A DNA stretch of 64,000 bases, taken from the NCBI GenBank assembly GCA_902826775.1, contig CADEHE010000009.1, positions 43,726-107,725 of the forward strand, in the 5' to 3' direction. A program made the translations under genes and the position numbers. Each line of letters begins with the position of its first letter. The stretch's first letter is position 1. Positions 8,345 through 18,804 of the stretch are shown one piece after another. Origin of the DNA: an uncultured Pseudomonadota bacterium (GTDB lineage: Bacteria > Pseudomonadota > Gammaproteobacteria > Burkholderiales > JALYOK01). The notes under the pieces were generated by a model. That model was not told the origin of the DNA. It saw nothing but the letters and a program-made list of their open reading frames with translations, and did no database searches.

Positions 8345-8842
8345 ATGAGTATGAACAAAAGCACACTGTTTCTCGGTATCGCGCTGGCGCTCGGTAGCGG
8401 CGGCATGAGCCGCGCGGAAAGTGATAACGTTTGGCCGATCGATGCCTCGCTTCAAGGCGATGTGCTGGAAGAGATGCGCGGCGGCATGCTGACCGAACAT
8501 GGGCTAAGCGTGAATGTCGGCTTGCAGCGCGATGTTTACATCAATGGCGAGTTGGTTTCCACTACTACGCTGACGTTGACGGAGCTGACGCGCTTGCTCG
8601 GCGGCGCTGCACCGCGGGCCGAACTCGGCGGCGATGCCGGCATGTTGGTGCAGACTGGCGCTGGCAACACCAGCGTCATGCCGCTCGATTCGTCCTCTTT
8701 CGCTACTGTTATCCAGAACACGCTGGATAACCAGGTCATTCGCGGCGTCACCCAGATCAATGCGGATGTTTCGAACTTGGAGTTGCTGCGCGGGATGGCG
8801 GTGACATCCAGTGCCGCGGAGATGATCGGCCGCTCGCGCTAG
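8345..8842 (+). CDS. Secreted protein with internal VIQNT motif, operon partner of the Gly-rich protein
   Basis: A 165-residue protein with a signal peptide (about 1-24, ends GGMSRA) and no recognised family. Residues 25-50 contain DVLEEMRGGMLTEHGLSVNVG. Near residue 120 it carries FATVIQNTLDNQVIRG followed by TQINADV, matching the QNTG motif of the two other secreted proteins. The open frame extends upstream into the C39 gene, but the ATG at 8345, 19 bp after that gene ends and followed by a good signal sequence, is the sensible start. A role as a minor fibre component or export adaptor is inferred from the motif and context. Confidence 0.72.
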   Translation: MSMNKSTLFLGIALALGSGGMSRAESDNVWPIDASLQGDVLEEMRGGMLTEHGLSVNVGLQRDVYINGELVSTTTLTLTELTRLLGGAAPRAELGGDAGMLVQTGAGNTSVMPLDSSSFATVIQNTLDNQVIRGVTQINADVSNLELLRGMAVTSSAAEMIGRSR

Positions 8843-9050
8843 GGCAGCGCAGCAGTATTTCTCTGTTCGTCGCATAGGCCGCACCGCGTGCGGCTGAGCG
8901 AGCCGACGACAGAACTGACGTTCACGGCGAATAGCGATCGGCGCCATCTCGCGATCCGCGCCAACATCTGGTAAGGCAAACCCGCGAGGCTTGCCCCCGT
9001 CGCGCCAAAAGCGAGTCCAATCTCTCCTCGATTCAAGAGCCTCGATTTAG

Positions 9051-9105
9051 GGCCACGCTTTGCGTGGCCGCACGGCTACAAATCAAGGCCTCTTTGACCG
9101 AGGCC
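9051..9105. terminator. Pair of stem-loops between convergent operons
   Basis: GGCCACG-CTTTG-CGTGGCC at 9051-9069 and GGCCTC-TTTGACC-GAGGCC at 9087-9105 are perfect stems. They lie between the end of the plus-strand operon (8842) and the end of the minus-strand operon (9122). They lack strong U-runs but are placed where bidirectional termination is expected. Confidence 0.5.
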
Positions 9106-9121
9106 CATCCAGAGGTTGTTC

Positions 9122-10519
9122 CTAGTTCTTAGTGACGGTGGTCGGCACGCGCAGACGTAAAGTCACGTCCGGCGTATCTTTAGTCACGCCGATGCCGAGC
9201 GACCAATTCCAGGTGCGCTTGGTGGAGGAGCGATACGAGTAACCCAGCGAGAGTGTGCCGAGCTGAGTCGAGGTCGTCGCGGGCGGCACGACGCCGTCTT
9301 GTTCCAGTTTGCCGATGGTGCTGTGTTCGTAGCCGACGCTGAACGAGGCTTTCTCGTTCAGACCCAAGCCCATGCCGAAGCTGAAACCAAAAATGTCGCC
9401 GGGGTCAATGCGGCCATAACCGTTACCGACATTGCGTTCAAAGTTGTGCAGATAGCTGAGGTTGCCGAAAAATACGACCGGGTCTGACGGATAAATGGCC
9501 GACACTCCAAGCTGCAAACCATAAAAACCCGAGCCGGTCGGCAATTCTTTCTGCAGCAGCCCGCTGCCCGCGAACGGTGAGAACGTCTCGACCTCAAACG
9601 GGCTTTCGCCGGTGCGCGTTTTGAAGCGCACGCTGCCGACGTAGTACGCTTTGTCCGGTGCCGGCTGATTCAGCTGGTAGCGCGCAGTGAGTTCAACGTC
9701 GCCGAGTTTGCTGCCATCGGCAGTGAATGCGCGCTCGGTTTGCAGCGTATTTTCATCCTCGCCGAACGGTCGGGCGATGGTGCTGTCACGCCGGTAGACG
9801 AAAGGCACGCGCGCTTCGACCTCGAGGCGATTGGTCAAACCGTAACGGCCGGTGAGCGCCGCCGTCCACGTGCTGCGATTGACGGTGCGGACATCAATCA
9901 AGCCAACCACGATGGTTGGCAGCACCGAAAAACCGGCAATGGCCGCGCGGTTGTTGGTCGAATAGTCATACTGCAGTGACGGCTCCAAGACCAGCCGCGC
10001 CTTGGGGGTGAGCACGCCAGGTTGCTGGAACAGCGGCGCAACTTCTGGCGGTTTCGTGTCTTTGGGTTTATCGGGTGCCTGGCCCACGGTGCCGGGGCCG
10101 CCAGTGCCCGGCGCGCCCGCGGCGGGCGGCGCGTTCGAGGGTTGTGGTTTAGGCGGGGTAGCTGTCTGCCCGCCCGTTTGCTGCGGCTGATTCTGCGCTT
10201 GCTGTTGGCTGGCATTCGGCGTGCCGCGTCCGGCGTAGAGGTCCAACACGCGATCGGGTTGCGGCAAGCGGCGATTCAAATCCGCCGTCTGCGTTTCGAT
10301 TTGTCGTTGCAGTTCTTCGATTTGAGTTTGCTGCGCTTCCAGCGAGCGCCGGTCCTGCTCTGACTTGCGTTGCTGCTCCTCCAGCGATTGCTTCAATTCA
10401 CGCAGCTGCTGGGCTTGCACTTCGATCTGCTGCTTCAGCTCGCCGAGTTCAGGCTCGGCGGCCGTAGCCAGGGCGGTCGCGCTTAGCGCGAGCAGGGCAA
10501 AAGTTGTTTGTTTGTACAT
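9122..10519 (-). CDS. Outer-membrane protein: coiled coil, Pro/Gln linker and beta-barrel (FapF-like)
   Basis: A 465-residue exported protein. After a signal peptide (about 1-20) comes a Glu/Gln-rich coiled coil (about 22-95, repeated LEEQQ/IEELQRQIE heptads), then a Gly/Pro/Gln linker (about 105-170), then about 290 residues of alternating beta-strand pattern, starting LTPKARLVLEPSLQYDYS and ending LRLRVPTTVTKN. The order coiled coil-linker-barrel is that of FapF, the trimeric secretion channel of the Pseudomonas Fap amyloid system. The barrel also resembles the broad MetA-pathway phenol-degradation OMP family, so the function is not certain from the barrel alone. It is the second gene after the sigma-54 activator (37-bp gap) and faces the Gly-rich operon. 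Best guess: export channel for the secreted repeat protein. Confidence 0.75.
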   Translation of the reverse strand: MYKQTTFALLALSATALATAAEPELGELKQQIEVQAQQLRELKQSLEEQQRKSEQDRRSLEAQQTQIEELQRQIETQTADLNRRLPQPDRVLDLYAGRGTPNASQQQAQNQPQQTGGQTATPPKPQPSNAPPAAGAPGTGGPGTVGQAPDKPKDTKPPEVAPLFQQPGVLTPKARLVLEPSLQYDYSTNNRAAIAGFSVLPTIVVGLIDVRTVNRSTWTAALTGRYGLTNRLEVEARVPFVYRRDSTIARPFGEDENTLQTERAFTADGSKLGDVELTARYQLNQPAPDKAYYVGSVRFKTRTGESPFEVETFSPFAGSGLLQKELPTGSGFYGLQLGVSAIYPSDPVVFFGNLSYLHNFERNVGNGYGRIDPGDIFGFSFGMGLGLNEKASFSVGYEHSTIGKLEQDGVVPPATTSTQLGTLSLGYSYRSSTKRTWNWSLGIGVTKDTPDVTLRLRVPTTVTKN

Positions 10520-10556
10520 AGTTCTGTGCCTTCTCGAAAAACGCGAAACTTCGCTA

Positions 10557-11909
<1,353 letters not shown>

Positions 11910-12304
11910 TCTTCGACCTTCGAGCGTGTTCGAAAAAGTTGTCACGCGCGAGCATCGCCAGGAATAAACCCCGGATAAAGCTCAGAGCCCTAAACTACTA
12001 ACTACGTCTTCTTGGATAACTGTGCTGCAGCTTTTATAGTTATTCGCGACGCTTGCTCTATTGCTTAACGATGCCGCTCTCGATTTTGATTCTGCCCTAC
12101 TTACCTGGTAAGTGAATCTGCCGTTCAGGTTATTGCTTTTGGTCTATGTCGGGGTTCTTGACACCGAAGTGCCCCGTGAGCCAGGTGTCGCAAGAATGAT
12201 GCCACGCGCCGCGCAGTTGCATTAACCGCATCTTATCAAGAGCTTAAGGGGGTGTTAAGTTTTTGTTACAGTAGTGGCTGTAAATCGCACCGACAAAGCG
12301 AGAG
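11910..12304. other. Intergenic region upstream of the sigma-54 activator
   Basis: No gene is visible in these 395 bases between lgt and the activator, both on the minus strand. It contains the candidate RpoN promoter at 12189-12204 and a 6-bp dyad, ATAACT at about 12018 with AGTTAT at about 12039. The region is AT-richer than the flanking genes, as expected for regulatory DNA. Confidence 0.5.
12189..12204 (-). promoter_or_regulatory. Candidate sigma-54 promoter upstream of the activator gene
   Basis: The minus-strand sequence TGGCATCATTCTTGCG keeps TGGCA and TTGC with the exact sigma-54 spacing. It points toward the activator/outer-membrane protein operon, with an untranslated leader of about 270 bases to 11909. 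It is a weaker match than the promoter at 4625, and the long leader lowers confidence. Confidence 0.45.
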
Positions 12305-13189
12305 CTATTTTGTTTTTTTCGGCTGCACCAAAACCGATTCCACGCCGTGTCGAGTTCGACGATAAGCCCAGCGCAACATTACGAATCCCCCCAAAATCAT
12401 GGGGACGCTTAACCACTGTCCCATACTTAGACCCATTCCAAGTATGCCGAGGAACTCGTCGGGCTCTCGCGTGAATTCCACTATGAAGCGGCACAAACCA
12501 TAGCCGATCAGGAACAGAGCCGACACCGCGCCGAGCGGGCGCGGCTTGCTGGAGAAAATCCAAAGCACGATAAACAGCAACAGCCCATCGAGTGCTGCTT
12601 GATAGAGCTGCGAAGGATGGCGTGCCAGTGCGTGCGCGGCGTCGGGCCATACGCAGCTTTGAGTCTGCGCATCCCACTCGCTCGGGAACAACATTCCCCA
12701 GGCGGCGTTGGTAGGGCGCCCGTACAATTCGGCATTCAAAAAGTTGCCGATGCGTCCGAGCATGTAGCCCGGCAGCACCACCGGCGCGATGAAATCCGTG
12801 ACCGCGAACCAATGTTTCGCGTGTTGCCGCGCGAACAGCCACATCGCGAAGATCACACCAAGAAAACCGCCGTGAAACGACATGCCGCCTTGCCAAATCT
12901 TGAATATGTCGAGCACATGAAAAGTCATTTCCGGGTGTGCTGAGTAGTAGGCTGGCATGTAGAACAAAACGTAGCCAAGGCGCCCGCCGAGGATGACGCC
13001 CAGCACCGCGTAGAACAGCAGATCGTCAACTTGGCGCTGTGTCCAGCCGGCTTCGGGTTTGCTGCGAGCCCGGTAGCGCATGAGCCACAACGCGACGGCG
13101 AAGCCGAGCAAATACATCAAGCCGTACCAACGGATCTGAAGCGGACCCAGATGCAGTGCGACCGGATCAATGCAGGGATGTTTCAGCAT
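12305..13189 (-). CDS. lgt: Prolipoprotein diacylglyceryl transferase
   Basis: Transfers diacylglycerol from phosphatidylglycerol to the lipobox cysteine of prolipoproteins in the inner membrane, the first step of lipoprotein maturation. The 294-residue protein has about seven membrane segments and the Lgt signature [14 protein letters not shown] (about residues 145-160), plus the conserved MSFHGG (His near 105). The ATG at 13189 (MLKHPCIDP) is chosen because it matches the family N-terminus; the upstream open frame has no membrane character. Lipoproteins that would need it are encoded nearby, for example the PrsT-like proteins. Confidence 0.95.
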   Translation of the reverse strand: MLKHPCIDPVALHLGPLQIRWYGLMYLLGFAVALWLMRYRARSKPEAGWTQRQVDDLLFYAVLGVILGGRLGYVLFYMPAYYSAHPEMTFHVLDIFKIWQGGMSFHGGFLGVIFAMWLFARQHAKHWFAVTDFIAPVVLPGYMLGRIGNFLNAELYGRPTNAAWGMLFPSEWDAQTQSCVWPDAAHALARHPSQLYQAALDGLLLFIVLWIFSSKPRPLGAVSALFLIGYGLCRFIVEFTREPDEFLGILGMGLSMGQWLSVPMILGGFVMLRWAYRRTRHGVESVLVQPKKTK

Positions 13190-13253
13190 GCGCGGTAGCC
13201 GGGAAAAGAAACGATTATACGGGCCGCCGCCGCCCGCCCTGCGGGTAAGGTAG

Positions 13254-14198
13254 TTATAAGCGCGCTCGTCGCGCGCGCCCTTGGCCCGCTCCGCGCAAGA
13301 CGCTCGCGCCGGCGGCGTCAACATCCAACGCATCGGCGATCGCAAGAAAATTGCCGAGCATTGCCGCGCCGTTGCCTTGTTTCCACGCCAGTCCGGTGGT
13401 GACCATCGGCGTCTTTTCCTGCAGCCCCCGGTAGATCACGCCGGTGCGGCGCAGGTGCATAAGCGAGGCAGGCACCAACGCGACACCCATGCCCACCGAA
13501 ACCAGGCTGACGATGGTTTGCATCTGAATCGCTTCCTGCCCGATACTGGGGCTGAAACCGGCGCGGTTGCAGGTGCCGATGATATCGTCGTACAAACCTG
13601 TCGCGAGCGGGCGGGGGAACATGATGAAGGGCTCAGCCGCCAATACGGCCAGCGGCAGGCGCTCCAACGCGCGGGCGCGATGCGTCGCCGGCAGCGCCGC
13701 CACCAGCGGCTCGCGAAATACGGCGCGGAAGTTAAGTTGCGCATCGTTGACCGGCCCTAGCACGATGCCCACATCGAGCCGGTCGCTGCGCAAGGCGCCC
13801 AGTTGCACGTCGGAGGTGGCCTCGCGCAAGCGCAGTGTCACGCCCGGGTAGCGCGCGCGAAACTGTTTCAACAGCGGCGGCAACACACTGTAGTCAGCCA
13901 CGCTGACGAACCCGATGCTCAGTTCACCCGACCCGCCGCGCGCAACCTCGCGCGTGCGCAGGCCCAAATTGTCCGCCTGCGCCAGCAGCGCATGAGCATG
14001 CTCCAACGCCAGCTTGCCCGCTGCGGTGAGCTCCACGTTGCGATTGTTGCGCGCAAATAGAGTCACGCCTAATTCTTGCTCCAACTGCTTGATCTGGCGC
14101 GTAAGGGGCGGCTGCGAAATGTGCAGCGCCGCGGCGGCGCGGCCAAAATGCAAATGCTCGGCGACGCTAACGAAGTAGCGCAGATGGCGTAGTTCCAT
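13254..14198 (-). CDS. LysR-family transcriptional regulator
   Basis: A 314-residue regulator: N-terminal winged helix-turn-helix (residues 1-60, [20 protein letters not shown] start and [14 protein letters not shown] recognition segment) and a substrate-binding domain (about 90-295) resembling the CbnR/AlsR/BenM group. It is divergent from ilvD, with a LysR-type operator between them at 14211-14225, so it probably controls itself and possibly ilvD. The inducer is unknown. The last 25 residues are Arg/Gly-rich and unlike the family. Confidence 0.88.
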   Translation of the reverse strand: MELRHLRYFVSVAEHLHFGRAAAALHISQPPLTRQIKQLEQELGVTLFARNNRNVELTAAGKLALEHAHALLAQADNLGLRTREVARGGSGELSIGFVSVADYSVLPPLLKQFRARYPGVTLRLREATSDVQLGALRSDRLDVGIVLGPVNDAQLNFRAVFREPLVAALPATHRARALERLPLAVLAAEPFIMFPRPLATGLYDDIIGTCNRAGFSPSIGQEAIQMQTIVSLVSVGMGVALVPASLMHLRRTGVIYRGLQEKTPMVTTGLAWKQGNGAAMLGNFLAIADALDVDAAGASVLRGAGQGRARRARL

Positions 14199-14210
14199 GC
14201 GAGGCCAATC

Positions 14211-14225
14211 ATACTAAATAAGTAT
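14211..14225. promoter_or_regulatory. LysR-type operator in the lysR-ilvD divergent region
   Basis: ATACTAAATAAGTAT is a perfect inverted repeat (ATACT, 5-base spacer, AGTAT) containing the LysR T-N11-A core. It lies 13 bp upstream of the lysR start and about 150 bp before the ilvD start at 14373. Confidence 0.6.
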
Positions 14226-14372
14226 CAATAGTGGCATGATATTGTATTGGACGATATCAAACCAGTTTCGTTAAAGTCCGCGCTGCAGCGGCGCATGGCG
14301 CCGGATTTGCCGCGTCCGCGAGCGCGCCGCTTTCACGCGCTTGGCGTTCTTTCAACGCTTTCAGGAGTATCC

Positions 14373-16046
14373 ATGCCCAACAATTGGCGCAGTCACATGA
14401 TCACCGGCGGCGTTAGCCGCTCACCCAACCGTTCCATGCTGCGCGCCGTCGGTTTCAAAGACGGCGATTTCGATAAACCGATCGTCGGCCTGGCCAACGG
14501 TCACAGCACCTTGAATCCGTGCAATGCCGGCATTCAGCCGCTGGCCGACGCCGCCGAGAAGGCGCTGTTCGAAGCCGGCGCCATGCCGCAAACTTTCGGC
14601 GTGCTGACCGTCACCGACGGCATCGGCATGGGCACCGAAGGCATGAAGTATTCGCTCGTTTCGCGCGAAGTCATCGCCGATGCGATCGAGACTTCGGTGA
14701 ACGGCCAAATGATGGACGGCGTGCTGGTGATCGGCGCCTGCGACAAGAACATGCCGGGCGGCATGATGGCGATCGCACGCATGAACATTCCGGCGATTTA
14801 CGTCTATGGCGGCACGATCAAGCCGGGTCACTGGAAGGGCAAGGATCTGACTATCGCCAGCGCCTTCGAATCGGTTGGCGCGTTCACCGCGGGCAAGATC
14901 GACAAGGAGGAGTTCGACGCGATCGAGCGCCACGCGCTGCCGGGGCACGGCGCCTGCGGCGGCATGTTTACCGCCAACACCATGAGCTCTTCGTTCGAAG
15001 CGCTCGGCATGAGCCTGCTCGGTTCTTCGTCGATGGCCAACCCGGACGGCGAGAAGGTCGATTCCGCGGCGCAGTCGGCGCGCGTTTTGGTGGAGGCGAT
15101 CAAGAAGAACATCCGACCGCGCGACATCATCACGCGCAAGTCGATCGAAAACGCCATCGCACTGGAGATGGCAACGGGCGGTTCGACCAATGCCGTGCTG
15201 CACTATCTGGCGATCGCGCACGCGGCGCAAGTGGAATGGACCATCGACGATTTCGAGCGTGTGCGGCAGAAAACGCCGGTGCTGTGCGACATGAAACCGT
15301 CCGGCAAGTACGTAATGACGGATTTGCACCGCGTCGGCGGCGTGCCGATCGTGCTCAATATGCTGCTCAAGCATGGGTTGATCGACGGCAGCTGCATGAC
15401 TGTCACCGGCAAGACGCTGGCCGAAGAACTGGCGAAGTGGCCGAGTGAGCCGGGCAAGGATCAAGACGTCATTCGCCAGTGGGATAACCCCATGTACAAG
15501 CAGGGACACTTGGCGATTCTCAAGGGGAACTTGGCGCCCGAAGGCTGCGTGGCAAAAATTACTGGCCTGAAGAATCCCGTTATCACTGGGCCGGCGCGCG
15601 TGTTCGATAGCGAGGGCGACACCATGAAAGCCATTATCAATCGCCAGATCAAGGCCGGCGATGTCGTGGTCATACGCTACGAAGGCCCGAAGGGCGGTCC
15701 AGGCATGCAAGAGATGCTCGCGCCCACCGGTGCGCTGATCGGCCAAGGCCTGGGCGACAGCGTCGGGCTACTGACCGACGGCCGCTTCTCTGGCGCGACC
15801 TGGGGCATGGTGGTCGGGCACGTCGCGCCCGAAGCGTTCGTCGGCGGACCGATTGCGCTGGTGCAGGAAGGCGACTCCATCACCATCGACGCGCACCAGC
15901 GGCTGATTCAGTTGAACGTGAGCGAGGCAGAGTTGGCGCAACGGCGCGCGAACTGGAAAGCGCCGGCGCCACGCTACACGCGCGGTGTGCTGGCGAAGTA
16001 TACGAAGACCGTCTCTACTGCTAGCAAGGGCGCCGTGACGGACTAA
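14373..16046 (+). CDS. ilvD: Dihydroxy-acid dehydratase
   Basis: Dehydrates 2,3-dihydroxy acids to 2-keto acids, the third common step of branched-chain amino acid synthesis. The 557-residue protein has the Fe-S ligand motifs [10 protein letters not shown] (about residue 120) and [16 protein letters not shown] (about 195), and the IlvD/Edd C-terminal domain with LLTDGRFSG. The start at 14373 (MPNNWRSHM) is preceded by AGGAG; the frame is open upstream to 14247 but that part is not conserved in type. It matches the 557-residue IlvD group rather than the longer enterobacterial form. It ends at a strong terminator. Regulation by the divergent LysR protein is likely. Confidence 0.95.
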   Translation: MPNNWRSHMITGGVSRSPNRSMLRAVGFKDGDFDKPIVGLANGHSTLNPCNAGIQPLADAAEKALFEAGAMPQTFGVLTVTDGIGMGTEGMKYSLVSREVIADAIETSVNGQMMDGVLVIGACDKNMPGGMMAIARMNIPAIYVYGGTIKPGHWKGKDLTIASAFESVGAFTAGKIDKEEFDAIERHALPGHGACGGMFTANTMSSSFEALGMSLLGSSSMANPDGEKVDSAAQSARVLVEAIKKNIRPRDIITRKSIENAIALEMATGGSTNAVLHYLAIAHAAQVEWTIDDFERVRQKTPVLCDMKPSGKYVMTDLHRVGGVPIVLNMLLKHGLIDGSCMTVTGKTLAEELAKWPSEPGKDQDVIRQWDNPMYKQGHLAILKGNLAPEGCVAKITGLKNPVITGPARVFDSEGDTMKAIINRQIKAGDVVVIRYEGPKGGPGMQEMLAPTGALIGQGLGDSVGLLTDGRFSGATWGMVVGHVAPEAFVGGPIALVQEGDSITIDAHQRLIQLNVSEAELAQRRANWKAPAPRYTRGVLAKYTKTVSTASKGAVTD

Positions 16047-16069
16047 GCCGGACGATACCTGTTGCATGA

Positions 16070-16096
16070 GGCCGCGCCTTAGCGCGGCCTTTTTTT
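16070..16096 (+). terminator. Rho-independent terminator after ilvD
   Basis: GGCCGCGC at 16070-16077, loop CTTA, GCGCGGCC at 16082-16089, then seven T. A perfect 8-bp GC stem with a U-run. Confidence 0.95.
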
Positions 16097-16106
16097 GCGC
16101 GTTTCA

Positions 16107-17552
16107 TCATGCGAGGCGATCAAAGCACGCGATCGACTCGACGTGCGCCGTATGCGGGAACATGTTGACCACACCCGCGGCCGAGAGCGTGTAACCCTTT
16201 TCATGCACCAGCACGTGGGCATCGCGCGCTAGCGTGGCCGGATTGCAGGAGACGTAGACGATGCGCTTCGGCGCGTGCGGTACGCGGGTAGCGTCATGCT
16301 CGGAGTCGAATGCGGCGGCAGAGAAGGTCGGCGAAATGGCTTGTGCGATGGCTAAGGCGCCGTCCGGTAAGGCCTGTGCGACGGCTAAAGCGCCGTCCGG
16401 TAAAGCCTGAGCGACGGCTAAAGCGCCGTCCGGTAAAGCCTGAGCGACGGCTAAAGCGCCGTCGCGTGGCGGATCGATCAGCAGTTTGTCGCAGCGCAGA
16501 AGCTGCGCGAGCTGTTGCGGTTCGGCTTTGTAGAGATCGGCGGTGCGAAACTGGATTTTGGCGTCGAGCCGGTTCAGCCGCGCGTTGTGTTGCGCGCGCG
16601 CGATCGCGTTGGCGCTGCCCTCAACGCCGGTGACTTGCGCCCCGTGGCGCGCGATAGCAAGGGTGAAATTGCCTAGTCCGCAGAACAAATCGGTGATGCG
16701 TTCGCCCGCTTGCGGCTGCAGCAACTGCATGGCGCGGCGCACCATCACTCGATTGACGGCGAAGTTCACTTGGGTAAATTCGGTCGGACCGAATTCTAAG
16801 CGCAGACCGAAATCCGGCAGCGCGTAGTCGAGCAGCGGCGCATCGTCAGGGTAGAACGGCACCGCGCTTTCCGGGCCGCTGCGCTGAAACCAGAATTGCA
16901 CTAGGTGTTGATCGGCGAATGCGCGTAGCGCGGCGCGGTCGGCGTCGCCGGGTTCCTCGAGAACGCGCAGCACCAGCGCCAGAACGCGCTCGCCCACGGC
17001 GACTTCGATCTGCGGCAAGCTCTCGCGCATAGCGAGCCGCACAATCAACTCTCGCAGCGGCTCGATCAGGCGCGCGGCGCGCGCATCGAGCGTTTCGCAG
17101 CCGTGCATGTCCGCCACATAAGGATTGCGCTTTTCGCGGAAACCGACCAGCACCGCATCTTTCTTGATGACATAGCGCGAGGACAAGCGCGCGCGCTGGC
17201 GGTAACCCCAAGGCATGCCGTAGATTGGGGGCAGCAGTTGTTGCACTTCCACTTTGCCGATGCGCTGCAAGTTGTCTTCCAACACGCGCTGCTTGGCGGC
17301 CAATTGCGCGAGCCAGTCGGCATGCTGCATGCTGCAACCGCCGCACACGCCGAAGTGCGGGCAGCGCGGCGTAGTGCGCACGAAACTGGCGCGGTGCAGG
17401 CGCTGAATTTGGGCAAACTCGAACGTGGGTTTCTTGCGGTACGGCGAATAGTCGACGTGCTCTCCCGGAAGAGCGCCGTCAATAAAGATCGCCTTGCCGT
17501 CGGCATGCGCCACACCGCGGCCTTCATGGTCCAAGGATTCAACGATAACCAT
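16107..17552 (-). CDS. rlmD: 23S rRNA (uracil-1939-C5)-methyltransferase with an internal repeat expansion
   Basis: Methylates U1939 of 23S rRNA using SAM. The N-terminal TRAM-like part is followed by the Fe-S cysteine set CPHFGVCGGCSMQH (about residues 64-77), the SAM-binding LFCGLGNFTLA region (about 290), LLIDPPRDGA (about 355-365) and the catalytic Cys in YVSCNPATLARD near the C-terminus. The protein has 481 residues, some 40-50 more than the well-known E. coli enzyme. The excess is largely explained by four tandem copies of an 11-residue unit (DGALAVAQALP) directly after the DPPR motif. Whether the expanded enzyme stays active is unknown. Confidence 0.93.
   Translation of the reverse strand: MVIVESLDHEGRGVAHADGKAIFIDGALPGEHVDYSPYRKKPTFEFAQIQRLHRASFVRTTPRCPHFGVCGGCSMQHADWLAQLAAKQRVLEDNLQRIGKVEVQQLLPPIYGMPWGYRQRARLSSRYVIKKDAVLVGFREKRNPYVADMHGCETLDARAARLIEPLRELIVRLAMRESLPQIEVAVGERVLALVLRVLEEPGDADRAALRAFADQHLVQFWFQRSGPESAVPFYPDDAPLLDYALPDFGLRLEFGPTEFTQVNFAVNRVMVRRAMQLLQPQAGERITDLFCGLGNFTLAIARHGAQVTGVEGSANAIARAQHNARLNRLDAKIQFRTADLYKAEPQQLAQLLRCDKLLIDPPRDGALAVAQALPDGALAVAQALPDGALAVAQALPDGALAIAQAISPTFSAAAFDSEHDATRVPHAPKRIVYVSCNPATLARDAHVLVHEKGYTLSAAGVVNMFPHTAHVESIACFDRLA
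16345..16463. repeat. 33-bp in-frame tandem repeat inside rlmD
   Basis: Units of 33 bp start at 16345, 16378, 16411 and 16444 (the last is 20 bp). Units two and three are identical; unit one differs at a few positions. The length is a multiple of three, so the frame is kept and 11 residues are added per copy. The repeat sits immediately C-terminal to the DPPR motif of RlmD. Confidence 0.95.
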
Positions 17553-17584
17553 GATCGGCTACGCCCGGGATGCGCCGCCGCGCA

Positions 17585-18664
17585 CTAGCGCGCGCTCGCG
17601 GCGAGCATCACGTCCGCAACGCTATCGGCCCAGTCGGCAAACTCGGGCAACGCCACCAGCGGCGCACCGATGCTGTGCTGCAAATCGGTCACCAACATCA
17701 CGCCCAGCTCGCGCTGCGGCAGCATTTTTGCGTAGCGCAGTACATTGCCTAGATAGCGCTGGGCGTCCGGAGCGCGTTGCAAGGCGACGCAGCGGCGCAC
17801 CAGCGCGGCGGCAACGGCGTACTGCAAGTCCAGCGCTTGCGGCGGGCGCATGGTTCGACCTTGCAAGATGGCTTCGATGTCCGGCATCTCGGCCAGATGA
17901 TCTATGAAGGTCTTCAATTCCGCGCCGGCGGCCATGCCGACCGCGCCCTGCAGGGCTTCGAGCATGAGGTGGGGAATGGCGGCGAACTTTTTCAATGCAC
18001 GATCGGCGTACTCCCAGGTGCGCGGGCTGGGAAACGCAACCGGATTGGCGCTGGGCTTGAACTCGAACAGCAGTTCAGGACGAAAGCGTAAAAAGGCGAT
18101 CAGCCGGGCGTCGATATCGTGCTGGTGCGCCCACGTCACCCAATCGTCGAGTTCGGCCTCAACTTCGTAGTGCGTGAAGCGGTTCGCCAGCGGCGCGGCC
18201 ATGTGGTAGGTCACGCCACGGTCGCCTTGGCGGTTGCCGGCGGCAAAAATGACCCAGGCATCCGGCACGCGGTATTCGCCGAGGCGCCGGTCCAAGATGA
18301 GTTGGTACGCCGCGGCGGTGACCGTGGGCGGCGCTGCGGTAATCTCATCGAGAAACAGAATGCCGCGCGGGCCGTGCCGCGCGGTGTCCGGCAGCAAGTT
18401 GGGAATCGACCATTCGACGCGCTCGCCGCTGCGAAACGGGATGCCGCGCAGGTCGGTCGGCTCCATTTGCGATAGACGGATATCGATCATCGCCGCGCCG
18501 TGTTTGGCGGCGACTTGCGCAACGATTTGCGATTTTCCGACGCCGGGTGGACCCCACAGCATCACCGGTGTATGCACGGCGGCGGCGCTTGCTGCGCCTT
18601 CGGCGCGCGCACCGGCGCAGAGAAACTCCGTTTCGAGCACGGTCATGACGTGCGAGGGGCGCAT
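17585..18664 (-). CDS. MoxR-type AAA+ ATPase
   Basis: A 359-residue AAA+ ATPase of the MoxR/dynein-related group: Walker A GPPGVGKS (about residue 38), Walker B GILFLDEITAA (about 97), and a sensor region with FAAGNRQGDRGVTYHM. Such ATPases usually act with a von Willebrand factor A protein to activate or insert metal cofactors in target proteins. No VWA gene lies beside it: rlmD follows after 32 bp and a Nudix gene is upstream on the other strand. The target is therefore unknown. Confidence 0.85.
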   Translation of the reverse strand: MRPSHVMTVLETEFLCAGARAEGAASAAAVHTPVMLWGPPGVGKSQIVAQVAAKHGAAMIDIRLSQMEPTDLRGIPFRSGERVEWSIPNLLPDTARHGPRGILFLDEITAAPPTVTAAAYQLILDRRLGEYRVPDAWVIFAAGNRQGDRGVTYHMAAPLANRFTHYEVEAELDDWVTWAHQHDIDARLIAFLRFRPELLFEFKPSANPVAFPSPRTWEYADRALKKFAAIPHLMLEALQGAVGMAAGAELKTFIDHLAEMPDIEAILQGRTMRPPQALDLQYAVAAALVRRCVALQRAPDAQRYLGNVLRYAKMLPQRELGVMLVTDLQHSIGAPLVALPEFADWADSVADVMLAASAR

Positions 18665-18804
18665 GCAAAAATACTAACATAGGGGGTGGCCCGAATTGGC
18701 AGCACGAGCCGGGCCATCGCCGATTAAGGGCTGCGCTGCTTCCGTCGCCGATGCGTTTCTGGTAGCGTGAGGCCCCTCAAAACGAAGTAGCGCAAAATAG
18801 CGCA

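Noticed and set aside
8843..8974. Frame continues 43 codons past the stop of the gene at 8345, ending like a barrel strand (LAIRANIW)
   Set aside because: Random open stretches of this length are common at this GC content, and no homology or start signal supports it.
9299..10363. Plus-strand open frames over the outer-membrane protein and the activator genes
   Set aside because: They are mirror frames of well-supported minus-strand genes and contain no family motif.
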